From Escarpia spicata (Eukaryota; Annelida; Polychaeta; Sabellida; Siboglinidae): a DNA stretch of 64,000 nt. Below the pieces are notes generated by a model that was given only the letters and a program-made list of their open reading frames with translations, ran no database searches and had not been told where the DNA came from. The position numbers and the translations under genes are program-made. The stretch is taken from NCBI GenBank assembly GCA_963995525.1, contig OZ023207.1:32599326-32663325 (forward strand), given 5' to 3'. This document shows, piece by piece, positions 1 to 12,400 of this stretch (the first letter of the stretch is position 1; each line of letters opens with the position of its first letter).

Positions 1-409
1 CTTGGAATGTTTCTTTATGTTCAGTCCTTGTTTCAGCCAATCAGACCTTCTTTTTCAGAGATATAAGTCATCAAGGATTGACCCAACTATACTTACCTCA
101 CAACTGGCGAGGTGTTAGTTATTAATATATATGGAGGTGGAGTCAGTGATATGTAATGCTTTTGGAAGTATTAATTTTTTTTATAGAAAATAAAACTTAC
201 TTGTGAAACATACTTTAAAATGAATTATCATACTTGACCTTACAAACGTCAAAATTCTGTATTTTTAATAATAATTAATGGAAGTTGTGGATTGTAATAC
301 TTCAGGAGTTATCTCAAATGGTCTATATCCCACATTCCAGTGGTGTAATGTGAACTAATTATTGATGTGACCTTCCAATTTGCAAATAAAGATAATCTTA
401 TTGGATGTA

Positions 410-760
410 ATTACAGTTGATTCAGGTTCTAAAAATACCAAATTGTATTTGATTTCTTTAAAGTAACAGCAACATGTAAGTAATTAGTTCAGGTTCTTAA
501 ATAATGCTGTAATTGTGCGTGGTTTCTTTCAAGTAGGTACAACATATATATAATTGATTCAGGTTCTTATATAATGTAGTAACTGTAATTGATTTATTGT
601 TTTATAAAGTTCTACAATTCTGAAATGATGCCATACTTGTAAAATTTCTGTCATGTAACTTCACTGTTGCATGTAGTTAATTCAAGTTCTGCAAAATTCT
701 ATAATTTCATTTACTTTCTGTCATGTAACCACAGTATTGTTAACATAGTTGTTTCGCATT
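410..760. repeat. degenerate tandem repeat, about 70-120 bp spacing
   Basis: The phrase TTCAGGTTCT, or a close variant, recurs near 421, 488, 559 and 681, each time followed by an AT-rich stretch with TGTAATT and a run ending near an ACATGTA-like motif. The copies are diverged and unevenly spaced, so this is an old minisatellite. No gene is seen in the first 770 bases. Confidence 0.4.
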
Positions 761-768
761 GAATTATG

Positions 769-771
<3 letters not shown>

Positions 772-831
<60 letters not shown>
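772..831. repeat. (TA)n microsatellite
   Basis: Uninterrupted TA dinucleotides for about 60 bases. Confidence 0.97.
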
Positions 832-834
<3 letters not shown>

Positions 835-908
835 CGATAGAAATAAGCCAGAATAATTACTAGTCCGCCGGACAAGACGCTGACACACTAATACTATATA
901 TATATATA

Positions 909-933
909 TGGTCGATTCTCACGAAAGGTCGGC
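909..933 (+). repeat. left TIR of DNA transposon A
   Basis: 25 bases, exact reverse complement of 5174-5198, preceded by a TA run. Confidence 0.9.
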
Positions 934-1084
934 ACATGGTTGATTAAGTGACTTCAATGTATCTCTTCCAACGTTTGTCCCAAGAAAATAGACATATCGG
1001 ACATTAGAAAAAACAAAATGGGACACCTTGATAGCTATGTCTGTGGCCACAGCAGGGCGTCAGATTTGGATGACATAGTGAAAT

Positions 1085-4000
1085 GTATCCATACAAATGC
1101 ACGCAGGTTTGCGTGAGATAACACCGACGTGTCGTGTAACTTATTCTGTATCATATATTGTTTTGGTTGGTAATTAGGCCCGATATGATAAAGCACGAGA
1201 GGCATTCAAGGTTTTTTGCCTAACTTGCTGTGTTTGTTGTATTTGTCACACTTACAAAGTTGTTACATTTTCTTTTTTCACGTTTTATTTATACATGATA
1301 GCACATCAATAAGTGGAGTTTAAAAGAAGAAGCCGTCATTAACTAAATATTGAGCTAATGTTTTAGTTGAGATGTTGTATATCCCAGTGGCACACTGCTA
1401 CAATTTACTAATGACTGACTGTGTGTGTTATCTCACTAGATAGACGTATGTTGTATGGATACTCAACATCTGCTTTGGTTGAATCAACGTCATAGTTAAG
1501 AACAGGGCCTCATTAACTAACAAAACTTTCTAGGAACATTTGGTATAGATAAGTTATAGTTAATTACTCATTTCTGTATAATAAACATCATATATCGTTT
1601 TAAAACAACTATTTATTTTGTTTGTCAGTTGACAGTTACAAAGAAAGTACATGTTACTGCCCAGTGTTACATCATTGTTAACGCAAACACATTTAATGTA
1701 AACCATACATCAATCTATGACTTGGCACACCAAATATCATCATATGTACCGAAACAAAAAACGTAAACAAGTTGCGAAAATGCCTAAATACGTCTGAGAA
1801 TAGTGAATGTTGTATGGATACTATGGTTTTGTATGGATACTGTAAACCCGCACATTGGATACCCGACGTCCTACTGCATCAATATTCGTATAACTTGCTT
1901 AACCCATAACGAAATCAACGTAAACATATCAAGGCTTCATAGTGAGTATACACATCAGTATTTTTCTTTACGCTTATGCCAAACTTGAATTATTCAAAGT
2001 CACACAGATCTCACAGCAGCGACACCATATCAAACAAGTATTTGTGCGTAATAAACAAATAGCACCACTAATTTAACGTAATGCAATTGAAAACATTGTG
2101 CAAGCGGCTGTATTAATGGATTAGTCCAATAAGAGGCGTTTGTTGCATGGATACACAACGTTGTATGAATACCATGTCACCCTACTGAAGCTAATGTATG
2201 GGCTATTCTCACCAGCAAACTTGCCTAGAGCACATAGAACATGATCAACATATTACTAAGCATATCAGTACATGCAACTAAGTTAAAACCAACAATTACA
2301 CCGTAATTAATAAGTAACACAAACTAGTAATGGAAGATTACACTTTGGAATTAGCAATTGCTGTTGTACAGTTCATCAATTATATGATGTCACCAAAACA
2401 TGAATACCTAAGAAACAATCGACATCATCGATGAAGCACTATACTACACTGAAACGTTCAAATGCACGTTCAACCTTTGCCCAATCAGGTGGGGAAATGT
2501 CCATGAATGGCTTGTTGACATACTTTGGTTCAGACACTTTACAGAGGATGTCCTCCTTGCCAATGTATATCTCATCGGTCTTCCCCCGGCGCCACTTGCC
2601 ACGTGTTGGAGTAAGACTGGTGATGAAGAATTCGTCATCCTCTTTCTTAATTACCTTGGACACGTACCATTTCTTGCGGTACACAATGGCTATGTAGTCT
2701 CCGGGTGATGGCATAATGAGGGGGACTTCGTCATCACCATTCTCGTGGTCATCACAGGATAGTGACTCAGCGGGTGTGTCGTCATTGTTTGCTGTTGTTG
2801 CCTGATGACCAGTTGCAGTGACGGACACCTTTGTCTGTGTCCATCCTGGACACGTAGCGGAGAACTGGTCATCTTTAAAGCAGCAATCCTTGAAGCAGGA
2901 TGTCTCCCTCATCCATAACTGACGACCAATAACGACCATCGCGTGTGCCGACATGAGCCCATCTACTGGTGTTATTTTCCATGAGCCGATGATGTCACGA
3001 CACTCTGTAACATGCGCTGACGTCACACGGATGAATTCCATTTTGCATTCAGCCATCCGAAAGTAATTACAGAAGGAATCTGCTTCCGATATTACGGCAC
3101 CTTTCTTCACTGCGTTTTCTGCCATCTTTTTACGGCACCGCCGACGCCATCACAGGGTCCTTTTCCGTGGCCCGCCTCCAGCAACTGATCTCGCTTCTCT
3201 TGGGTCTGTTTAAGCTTACGTTTGAGGCTGCGTACAATACTTGGTACAGCAACGACCAGTCGTTGGCTTGGACTGACTTGTTGTCTTCGACGCCTGGGAC
3301 TGAGGGCAATGTTTGGTGCAGGGATGTTGGCCAGGCGGTGTGACGCTCTCTGTGTTTGTTGTATATTTGACTCCAGCTTCTCCTGTCTAAGCCTGCCTCC
3401 TTCGATATCTCTGACACTGTCTTTTTGTATTTCTGTGAAAAAAAGGAAAAAAAACCTAAATTATCTAGTAGATAACTAACTGTAGGACTACAATACACAT
3501 TTATAATTACACTGAAATGGCTGAAATAAACGCAAAACATACACTGATTAAAATCATCTGTAGAATATACACATATGAATAATTATCATAATTAATGTGA
3601 TGTTGATTTTGTCACCACTTCTGATTACACATTTATAAAGCAAAATTACACGCACAGCTGTTCGCTCCGTCTCCTTCTTTCCATATTCCGGGTTCACCTG
3701 ACGCTTCTTTTCCCGTTTTGATGCAGCCGCACCCTTCTTCCTCGGCTCAGCAGTGGGCACTCGTTTCGGTGGCATTCTTTAAGTGTATGGTGAAAATAAG
3801 CAATATGTATCAGAAAGACAGTATCCTTGCAATATACTACACACAAATAGCTAGCGTACACTCAAAGCATAGACATTAGGATATATGTATTTTCTTCTTC
3901 ATCTAAACACACTGTTTCTTATTAATTTTGCACCTATACAGAAACAATTGTGGAAAATGCTTAACAGTATGAACTATAACAGCGGAGCAACTAAGTTGAC

Positions 4001-5001
4001 CAACCTGACTTCAATCCGACCAGAGATACAGGCACAAACACAATTTCAGAAAATCAGCTTGTATCCATACAACAAGATGTGATATCGAGTATCCATACAA
4101 AACGAGTCAATAATGTACACAATGTCACACACAAATTAATAATTCTGGCCACACGTATTATGTATGACTTGAGAATGTAGAATGTATGCAATAATACATG
4201 CAAACAACTGCCATAGACAAGACAACATGTTTGAATAACTCAAAATAACACGTAAATTTTGCGTTATTTACGCAACATTCCCAAATCCAAATAAATTATA
4301 ATCGAACATATCCCACTCGGTGAAGGTAGACTGGCTGTATTTACCGCTCATGCGAAGCATATTTATTCCAAAACAAGCCTGCATGCGATTAACGCCTAAA
4401 CGCTTTGTATTTTATAAACCTGCATTACCTATAAATAATACCTGTCAAAATTACAAATTCATCTAAGCACAAAAGTTGTCATAAAATTATAAAAAATTAC
4501 TTCGTAGAGGTCGATTTTGTTTGATTCGCAGAGCGTCTCTAACCACTCTACCAGTGTAGTACAAATCAACAACACCAGATGACATCACTATGCCTCATTC
4601 CCATTTTAACACCGTGCATGTTGTATGGATACTATTCGTATGGATATGTGAACACATTCGAGTGGTTGTACATCGACCGAATCACACAATACCAAGAAAA
4701 ACAATACATGTCCATCTACCTTATACCTTATACTATATGTCTACTGAATATGTTTCTCTAATCTACGTAACTGTTGGCAGTGTTGACATTTTAAGAGTAG
4801 TCGTATGGATACGCATTTTTTTACCACTTTATAAAAAATATATGTTACCCATTCGCGGAGTTATCGTCCCAACAATAATGTTTTCCATTGTCGATGGTCT
4901 TTCATAAGATCAAGTGGAATGTGTCAGGTGTAATTAAATCTACTTTTATATACATGTATTGTACGAAATCCTAGCTTACAAATTGCATGTTGTATGGATA
5001 T
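1085..5001. repeat. repeated 10-mer GTATGGATAC inside transposon A
   Basis: Exact copies: 1453-1462, 1812-1821, 1831-1840, 4623-4632 and 4803-4812; reverse complement GTATCCATAC at 1085-1094, 4061-4070 and 4089-4098. One-mismatch copies: 2144-2153, 2163-2172, 4638-4647 and 4992-5001. A partial copy (5893-5900) lies outside the right end. The copies lie toward both ends of the element and avoid the coding part (2439-3775), as expected for subterminal transposase-binding repeats; that role is inferred. Confidence 0.75.
2439..3775 (-). pseudogene. transposase-like protein of transposon A (exons, core missing)
   Basis: Three minus-strand pieces are visible. Piece 1 (3775 to about 3656) starts MPPKRVP and is Lys/Arg rich (SKREKKRQ); a GT-type donor follows. 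Piece 2 starts at 3432 after a pyrimidine-rich acceptor (KYKKTVSEISKEAG) and runs to a stop near 3130. Piece 3 (3125-2439, 228 residues) holds a Cys-containing segment (CFKDCCFKD) and a C-terminal module with WYVSKV and EDILCK. That layout, a basic N-terminus followed by a module around a W-Y-V/G-x-V motif, recalls uncharacterised transposon-encoded proteins of cnidarians and fish, recognised from memory of the family only. A catalytic core expected between pieces 2 and 3 is absent, and pieces 2 and 3 are out of frame by a few bases. Probably an internally deleted copy. Confidence 0.55.
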
Positions 5002-5173
5002 TATATTTTCTTACATTACAAAAAACAAATATGTACACACTGCTTCTGAGCCTAGCCAAACAACGTTTACGGTCGTTGTAGCTAAAAATATCGTACTTCA
5101 TAATCAGTTTTGAGAAGGTATGCCAGTCTGTTATTAAACATACTACTCACGTTTTAAAAAATAATTCGAAAAA

Positions 5174-5195
5174 GCCGACCTTTCGTGAGAATCGA

Positions 5196-5198
<3 letters not shown>
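5174..5198 (-). repeat. right TIR of DNA transposon A
   Basis: Exact reverse complement of 909-933, followed directly by a TA run to about 5239. Confidence 0.9.
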
Positions 5199-5239
<41 letters not shown>

Positions 5240-5241
<2 letters not shown>

Positions 5242-6099
5242 TTATCTTGTACGATATCACGTTGCCAATGTTTGAATAAACGAAACAAAACCAATCAAAA
5301 GCTTCACAGGAAATAAAGTTAGGATTGCTTTATTTCTAATAAAACATGTTGATGATTCTGAAAATCACTCAGTTATATTTTATAAGTAAGCTATACTAAG
5401 TAAGCTAAATTACATTATCAACATATCTATAGCTATGTCTTTTTCATGATTTTCCAAATTACATTAATTAAGAAGCACCTATATATGGGTGCCACTTGTT
5501 TAGGCATGCTGAAGACATTTGGAAAGTTAACCACACTGCATATCGTCGATGCAAGACATGTTTGTTTAACATTCACTTAATAAAGTGTTCCCACCTAATT
5601 ACTGATTCAAATTGTTATTGTTAGTCCACTCTCAACTTGTTGTAAATGCTTTCTGCACATACATTTCAGGTACAAAATGGTAAGGAAATTGGGTTATATT
5701 ATACATTGCCGACTACAATTAATAGTAGGAAATTGTTGTATATTATGCACTGCTCATTTGAACTATATGACGATATTTAATGTTGAGTTCATTGTCTTTT
5801 TCTAAAACTGTGGAATTTGCCATGGCTGGCATACCTTCGCAGCATTAACACATCATAATGTAAAGTGAAACTTGTCATTTTGCAAAAATGTTGTATGGAT
5901 TTTGTAACCTTAGATAGAGTACTCCACATTGGAACATATCAAATTAATGTAATTTAATCATCAATATTTGATCTTCGGAGACACTGGAGAGCACTGCTCC
6001 CCTCATTACTGTGAAAATGCCCATAGCAACCATCGCCGTTACATCCACAACGACAGTGATAACTGCCACTCGTACGGTAACACGTGTCATTTTGCAGCC
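5240..6099. other. 5' flank of the ABCA gene, no feature resolved
   Basis: AT-rich DNA with no convincing ORF. TTTTGCAG ends at 6097, just before the ABCA start codon, so the coding start may follow a 5'-UTR intron; an upstream exon and promoter could not be identified. Confidence 0.4.
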
Positions 6100-6430
6100 A
6101 TGCCCGTCATACTGAGACATCTGTGCGCCTTGATGTGGAAGAACTACAGGATCCGCAGGAAGCGACCGGTTATGACGTGTTGCATAGCGATCTGTCCATC
6201 CATCTTCTCGCTGATACTTCTCTTTGTGCATCAGCAGTCCAAACTTTTCATCAGTCTCCAGCCACAGACCTGGCTTCCAGATACACTCAGTATGTGTCTC
6301 AAGTATGAGCACGGCATGAGCAGCTACTGTTTCGGCAAGACGAAGAAACTTGCAGTATATTACTCACCACATAGCATTGTAACAGAATTAGTAATGTCAA
6401 GTATAAATGAAGGCCTTCATAACACATTAG
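6100..6430 (+). CDS. ABCA: ABCA exon 1: start, first transmembrane helix
   Basis: Starts [16 protein letters not shown], the usual ABCA opening (LxxLLWKNY), followed by a basic stretch and a hydrophobic helix (about residues 28-44). It ends at a strong donor (GTAAGT, 6431) with one base of a split codon. This ATG was chosen because it places the WKNY motif at the expected distance from the start. Confidence 0.9.
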
Positions 6431-9400
6431 GTAAGTATGTTACCCATGACGATGTGTTTTGTGGATGTAAAAACTATATAAGATGAAACTATAATTGTGT
6501 TGTCATTGGTTACGTGTTAACCAGGATAGACTAGTCATTTGAACAGATGATCGCAAAGAATCCGTAGGATGGAATCGCTAAATCGAATGACAACGCTTTT
6601 TGGGTGCTACGTATATATGCCAAACATTAACTGCATCATAGTTAAAGCCCTCAAAATTACAGCCACTTTGCATGAATAATGTTTATGCCAAAGTCCGGTT
6701 CTTTGCTCCGTTTAAATAATGATGCATCTATTAATAACCAAGGCATGATTTCGTGGATGACGTATACTAACAATGTTGCATTTCTTGAGTAATTAAGATA
6801 AGATAATGCTTTATTGTCTCAACTATGGAGTTGAGAAATTTGTCTCGGGTGAGAACAGACATGGTTGCAATATGTACATAAAACCATTCGATAAAAACAG
6901 CAGATAAATAATACATGCATGCACATTACTTATTCTAAAACGACAAGTGACACTGGCCGCAGGCATCATGATGTTTAATGTATAGCGGCACGAATGAGTG
7001 TTTGGTTCTTTTAAGCCTGCCCCGGGGAGTTATATAACGTCTGCCAGATGGCAGGAGCTGAAATTCATTATGTAGAACACGTTTTGTATCAAATAATCTT
7101 GACTGACTGTCGTCTTATTAGTGTCTCTTAAGGTAGGTAGTATGGATTCCACCAACAATTTTCAGTTTTCAACACAGATCAACCATATTTGGTATGCAGA
7201 TACATACCAACAGTAAAGTTTTTTTTCTTGTTTCGCATAAATTATGCAAATTAGGTATCCAATATGGCCGCCATAATAGAGAAAATTAGGTATTTTTTGC
7301 CGCGCTCTAACCAAAAAGGTATTCAAGTTACAAGCTTGAAATTTAGCACAGGGTTTACTGTTATGCATATCTACTGCATGAATATCACAGAAATCAGATA
7401 TGTTGTGTTGTTTACGTGAAAAAAGAATTTTTTGTCGAAAAAGCCTATTTTGTGTAACTTTTTTCAAATAATTAACGCCTATAATTCAGAAACCATTAAA
7501 TAATTATGATTTCTTTTAATTCATGCAGTAGATATACTCATTAGGCAATGCGGTGTAAAACGTTTTGCATTTATAACCAATATTTATTCTACTAGAGCGC
7601 AGCAACTTTAAGTACTCACAGCAAAAATGGTATTCCGAGAAAACGATGATAAAGTAATTTTTATAACCAAATTCTGCCAAAAGCCATCCGAAGAAACCTC
7701 AATATTGCCACTTTTTATTACTTTTTCAGCTAATATACTAACTGCATATTGAGGTAACGATATGAAAGTACATAAATAGCAAAGAAAGTCCTTTTCAAAA
7801 AATCACTTTTTGAATCCATACTACCTACCTTAAAAAATCTCCTGAAGGGAGATCATGGGAGATGTGGAACCTGTGATTTTCATAGCAGTTCTCATCAATC
7901 GAGAAAGCTGTGATTTTAACTGAATAGACAGATTGCGAAACCAAGCAGTAATCTCATAGTGCAGTATGCTTTCAATAATGGAGTGATTAAAAAGAATAGT
8001 TTATGATATGTTATATTGTTTATTTTTGAATTTGGTAACAGTGCAAATATTAAGACATTTAGTAGAGAAACGTACTGCTATGTTACCCTTGTAATAATAC
8101 TTAATTAAGAATTAACAGGATTTACGAGAGAAGAAGAGATGATAAAAAGAATTCATCATATTTGCGTGGACAAAATTGTATGTGACGTCATCGGGGGTGT
8201 TGTGTTTACCAATCTACCAAGAAACGGCACCACATTACCAAAAAACATCAAGTACAAAATAAGAACAAGTTCGACCGGCGAGTTATCACTTGCGTACGCC
8301 GTAAGTCCGCACAGGGATTTCCCGAGTCCTCGAAGATTCAAAGAGGGAGGTAAGTTAATACGATGCGCTAAAACAACATACGATGCCATAATTATATGAT
8401 ATATTGTTATGATTGTATTAATATTAATGTTGACTGGCACCCGTGTTTTGGTGATGCTATTGTCGACACGGTTGGCAACTCACCCAGCTGCAACAGAGTT
8501 TTTTTTAACATTGTACCATTTGCAAATAACGGACGAGATTGCATTCCGTGGTCCACAGCTTGAACTCATTCCACGGCAGATGCGTTCTAATTGTTCCACT
8601 GTCTCGCTGAAGTTTTGAATTTTGCGGACATGTATAATACTTAATATCGGTCAATACAAAAATATTTTAGCAATTTTTTAACATTACAAATATTTTAAAA
8701 CGCCTGTTCGTTTTGGTATAAAGTTCAGTGAATGTGTCATTAAATATAATACTTGTTCGAATTACAAAGAGTCCAGTATTCTATTCTTCTTTTATATATA
8801 TATTGCCGTAATCTAGTTCTCTACGAAAGTTAATAATAATAATAAATCACTTCTAACGCGCCAATATCCTCAGACAGTCCGAGCTCAGTGGCGCACTAAA
8901 ACCAAAGGATTAAGCATTCTCGTACTCGTGTGTTAGGCGAAAGTCGTCAACAAATGGATGGATGTGCTAGGAAGCTAGGGGGATAGGCGATATTGAAAAG
9001 ATAGGTTTTCGGGCGATGACGAAATGTAACAAAATGTTCTGCTGAATTAACATTAATGGGAAGCGAATTCCATATAGTTGGCGCGGCAACTGAAAAAGCT
9101 CGAGTTCCAGCCTTTGTCTTAACTCTAGGAACAGATAGCAACTTCGAATTAGACGACCGAAGTTGTCTGGCTTGTCTAGCTGGTGTGAGCATTGAGTGTA
9201 AATAACTAGGTTGTTTGGATGAAAGGGCTTGGTAGGTGATTGTACAGATCTTAAACATAATGCGATATCGCACGGGGAGCCAGTGCAGTGATTTTAGAAG
9301 TGGCATTGAGCGGGAGAATCGAGGAGATTGTGTGACTACACTTACTAAACAATTCTGGACACGTAGTAGTTATCCAATATCCTTGATAGCAATATTATGA

Positions 9401-12400
9401 AGGAGGGAATTGCAATAATCTAATCTGCTGCAAACAAGAGCTGTTGCAATAGTCTTAGCGACAGAAAGCGACATATGTCAGCGAATGCGGCGAAGATCAC
9501 GGATATGATAAAAACACCAACGTCACATTTGGGATAAGTGTTGTCTGAAATTGAAGTCGCAATCAAAGGTCACTCCTAGATTCCGCACTGATGTTGCTGA
9601 TGTGATATTTTGACTCAGGATGCATGTTGGAAAAAAAGTCATTAAGTTTACCTCGCTGCATTGGAGTACCAGTGATGAGAAATTCAGTTTTGTCTGCATT
9701 TAACTTGAATTTGCTATCGGGCGTGGTCAAGGAAATGTACATATGTGTGTCATCTGCATAAAGGTGATAATCCAAGTTATGACTTTGGATTACAGAGCTG
9801 AGTGGCGTAGTGTAGAGAATGAAAAGCAAAGGCCCAAGAACGGAACCCTGGGGAATACCACATGAAGTGGGGAGTGAGGTTGAAAAGTAATTATCTATCT
9901 TTATAGATTGATGTCTATTGGTTAGATATGAAGAAACCAGGTCAGAGCTGTGCCAGATATGCCATACCACATTGATAAACGTTTGACAAGAGTGTTGTGA
10001 TCAACGGTATCAAAGACGGCAGACAGATCAAGCAAGGTAAGTGCAGTAACTTTGCCTTTATCAATGTTTAATATAACATAATTGTGTACTTTTAGGAGAG
10101 CAGGCTCTGTAGAATGAAATTGTTTGTATGCTGATTGCAGTACACTGGATAAACAAGTTGAGCTAATATGACACCTTAGACGGCTTGCTACGACTTTCTC
10201 AAGTATCTTAGAAATAACGATTATAAATTAGCCTATATTTTTTGAAATCATCTTTTGGCAGAGAAGTCTTCTTGAGAAAAGGATTTACATGTGCATGTTT
10301 AAAATCATCTGGAAATTTACCCGAACTCCGTGATAAATTTATGATATTTTTTATTGTACCAAGTAAAGAGTCAAGACATGCTTTTAGTTGTATGGTTGGT
10401 AACGGATCGAGATCGCATGACTTATTTGGGAAGGAGATTATTATTTTCCTCACTTCATCAACTGTGGCTGGTTCAAACAATACAAGTTTTAAGTACATTT
10501 ACAGTACTTAAAGTGTGACATGGAAAAGCAGAACGTATAAGACTGATTGTATCTTTGAAATGACTAGAAAACGAGTCACACAGAGTTTTGAGTGACACGT
10601 GACTAAGTAGAAATGGAGGCGGCCGTCTGTGTAAAATATGATTTATGCAGTTCCATAGCTGACGTGGGTTATCAGAGTTACTCGACACCATGTTTGTATA
10701 ATAATTTGATTTAGCTTTGGCCATTTGTCTGTTGCAGTAGTGACACTGTTTAGGATATCGTGATCTGTCTAAAGGCGAGCGTGATTTGCGCCATACACGT
10801 TCAGGATAGCGCCGGCGCTTTTTAGATTGCAAAATTTCAGGAGTCATCCATGGAGCATGTGGCTTTTGGGACACATATTTAGATCTTGACAGTACTGTCG
10901 ACACAGATCTGATAGATGTTCTTTGGGGTTACTAATGAGGTCGGATTTAAGGATGTCCTTCATTAATGCAGCAATGTCAATCTTATGGATCGGTCGGTAA
11001 AATACGTTGTGTTTGGACTCTACGGGAATTCTAGGAACTTTGAGATCAACAATGACAGTATGGTGGTCTGATAAACCATCTGAAGCAGTAGGTGTCTGAA
11101 TATTGTTACAATCTGAACGGGTGATTAAGAGATCGAGCCAGTTGCAATGTATGTGTGTTGAGAAGGTAACGTGTTGTTTCATGTCATAGGATGCCAGAAT
11201 GTCATTAAATGTACTTGTTGTTGACGAAGGTGTGTCCAGATGAAGATTAAAATCACCGAGTACATAAAATTCTGAATAAATAGTTGTCAGATTTAAACAT
11301 AGATCCTGGAATTCTTCGAAGAAATGGGCAGGGTGTCCTGGAGGGCGATCAGTGCACACATAATAAGCAGAGAAAGATGAATCGGAAATGTCGGCACAGA
11401 TGGCCTCAAAGCTGCAGTAATCAGGGTTTGAATGCAAATTAACTTTGAACTGTTTCGAGATGAGAAATCCAACACCACCACCTCGCCCAACTAAACGTGG
11501 GTGATGATGGAAGTTGAAACTGGATGGAGAAATGTCAGCAATGCATGCAGCTGTGTCATGTGGTCTGAGCGAGGCCTCAGTGACAGCAAGGGTGTCTGTT
11601 GTCTTGGAAGTTATTAAATCGGTAAGCGAGGCTGTTTTGTCTCGAATAGATCGAACGTTAATGGTGGTCACTCGAAAGTTGCGCCTGATTGCAGGGCCAG
11701 GATTTATACTTACATTTCCTGCTAGTAGTAAGATAATTGCCAATTTACATGTCGGCTTAGAGCTGGGGATTGGCAGTAACTTTCTATTAAAGCAAAGATT
11801 AAGACATAGCAAACTGTGTAGATATGACAGCCGACCGTTGGAGACTAAGTGGCTTGCACAGCGTAAAATCATGACCTCTCGAAGCAGCAGAACAGGATAA
11901 AAATAAAACACAATAAAAATGCTGGTGACATTGTCTTGGTGACAGTGTACTTTCCTCAAATTTTTTTAAAATAATAATGTCTCATAAAAATAATTGAAAT
12001 TAATAAAATAATGTACACTTATAGGTTATAAAAAGTGGGTTGGCGATAATCAATGACAATTATTAAAAGGTCGTATGATTGTCTGCGCTGAGCAGGCCTG
12101 TGCAAAGTGACAAGACGTTTAGTGCCCGTGCAACAAGGTCTTCACCCCCAGGGCGATTCTGGGTATAAAAGAATGTCTTGTTGAAAAGACCTGTTAGTAT
12201 ATAGTTTATAAGGGGATTGCCCCTACCATAGTATGATTTAACAGTGTTGGTGGTGACAATTTATAAAATCTTTGTTTATGCAAACAGTGCAATACGTTGA
12301 CACTAATTCTACACTAGTGTCACAGGCAAAATTAAACGTTAGATTACAAAAATAAATTATTTTGAATCATGCAGTGACAAAATAAACAAGTACCACCTTA

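Larger units (their letters stand above)
909..5198. mobile_element. DNA transposon A, 4.29 kb, perfect 25-bp terminal inverted repeats
   Basis: The left end (909-933, beginning TGGTCGATTCTCACG) is the exact reverse complement of the right end (5174-5198). Both ends lie directly against TA dinucleotide runs, so the element appears to have inserted into a TA tract with a TA or (TA)n target duplication. Inside are minus-strand exons of a transposase-like protein whose middle portion is missing. A 10-mer, GTATGGATAC, and near variants recur about twelve times on both strands. I cannot place the superfamily; the TIR does not match one I recognise. Confidence 0.8.
8829..11960 (-). mobile_element. 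CR1/L2-like non-LTR retrotransposon, copy 1
   Basis: Minus-strand retrotransposon with an N-terminal leader, an apurinic-type endonuclease and a reverse transcriptase, followed by a 3' end rich in ATT triplets (plus-strand TAATAATAATAAAT at 8830-8843). It shares protein and 3'-end sequence with the copy at 57971-61066. The 5' boundary is uncertain and may lie upstream of 11960. It sits inside the long ABCA intron after exon 2, antisense to the gene. Confidence 0.85.
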
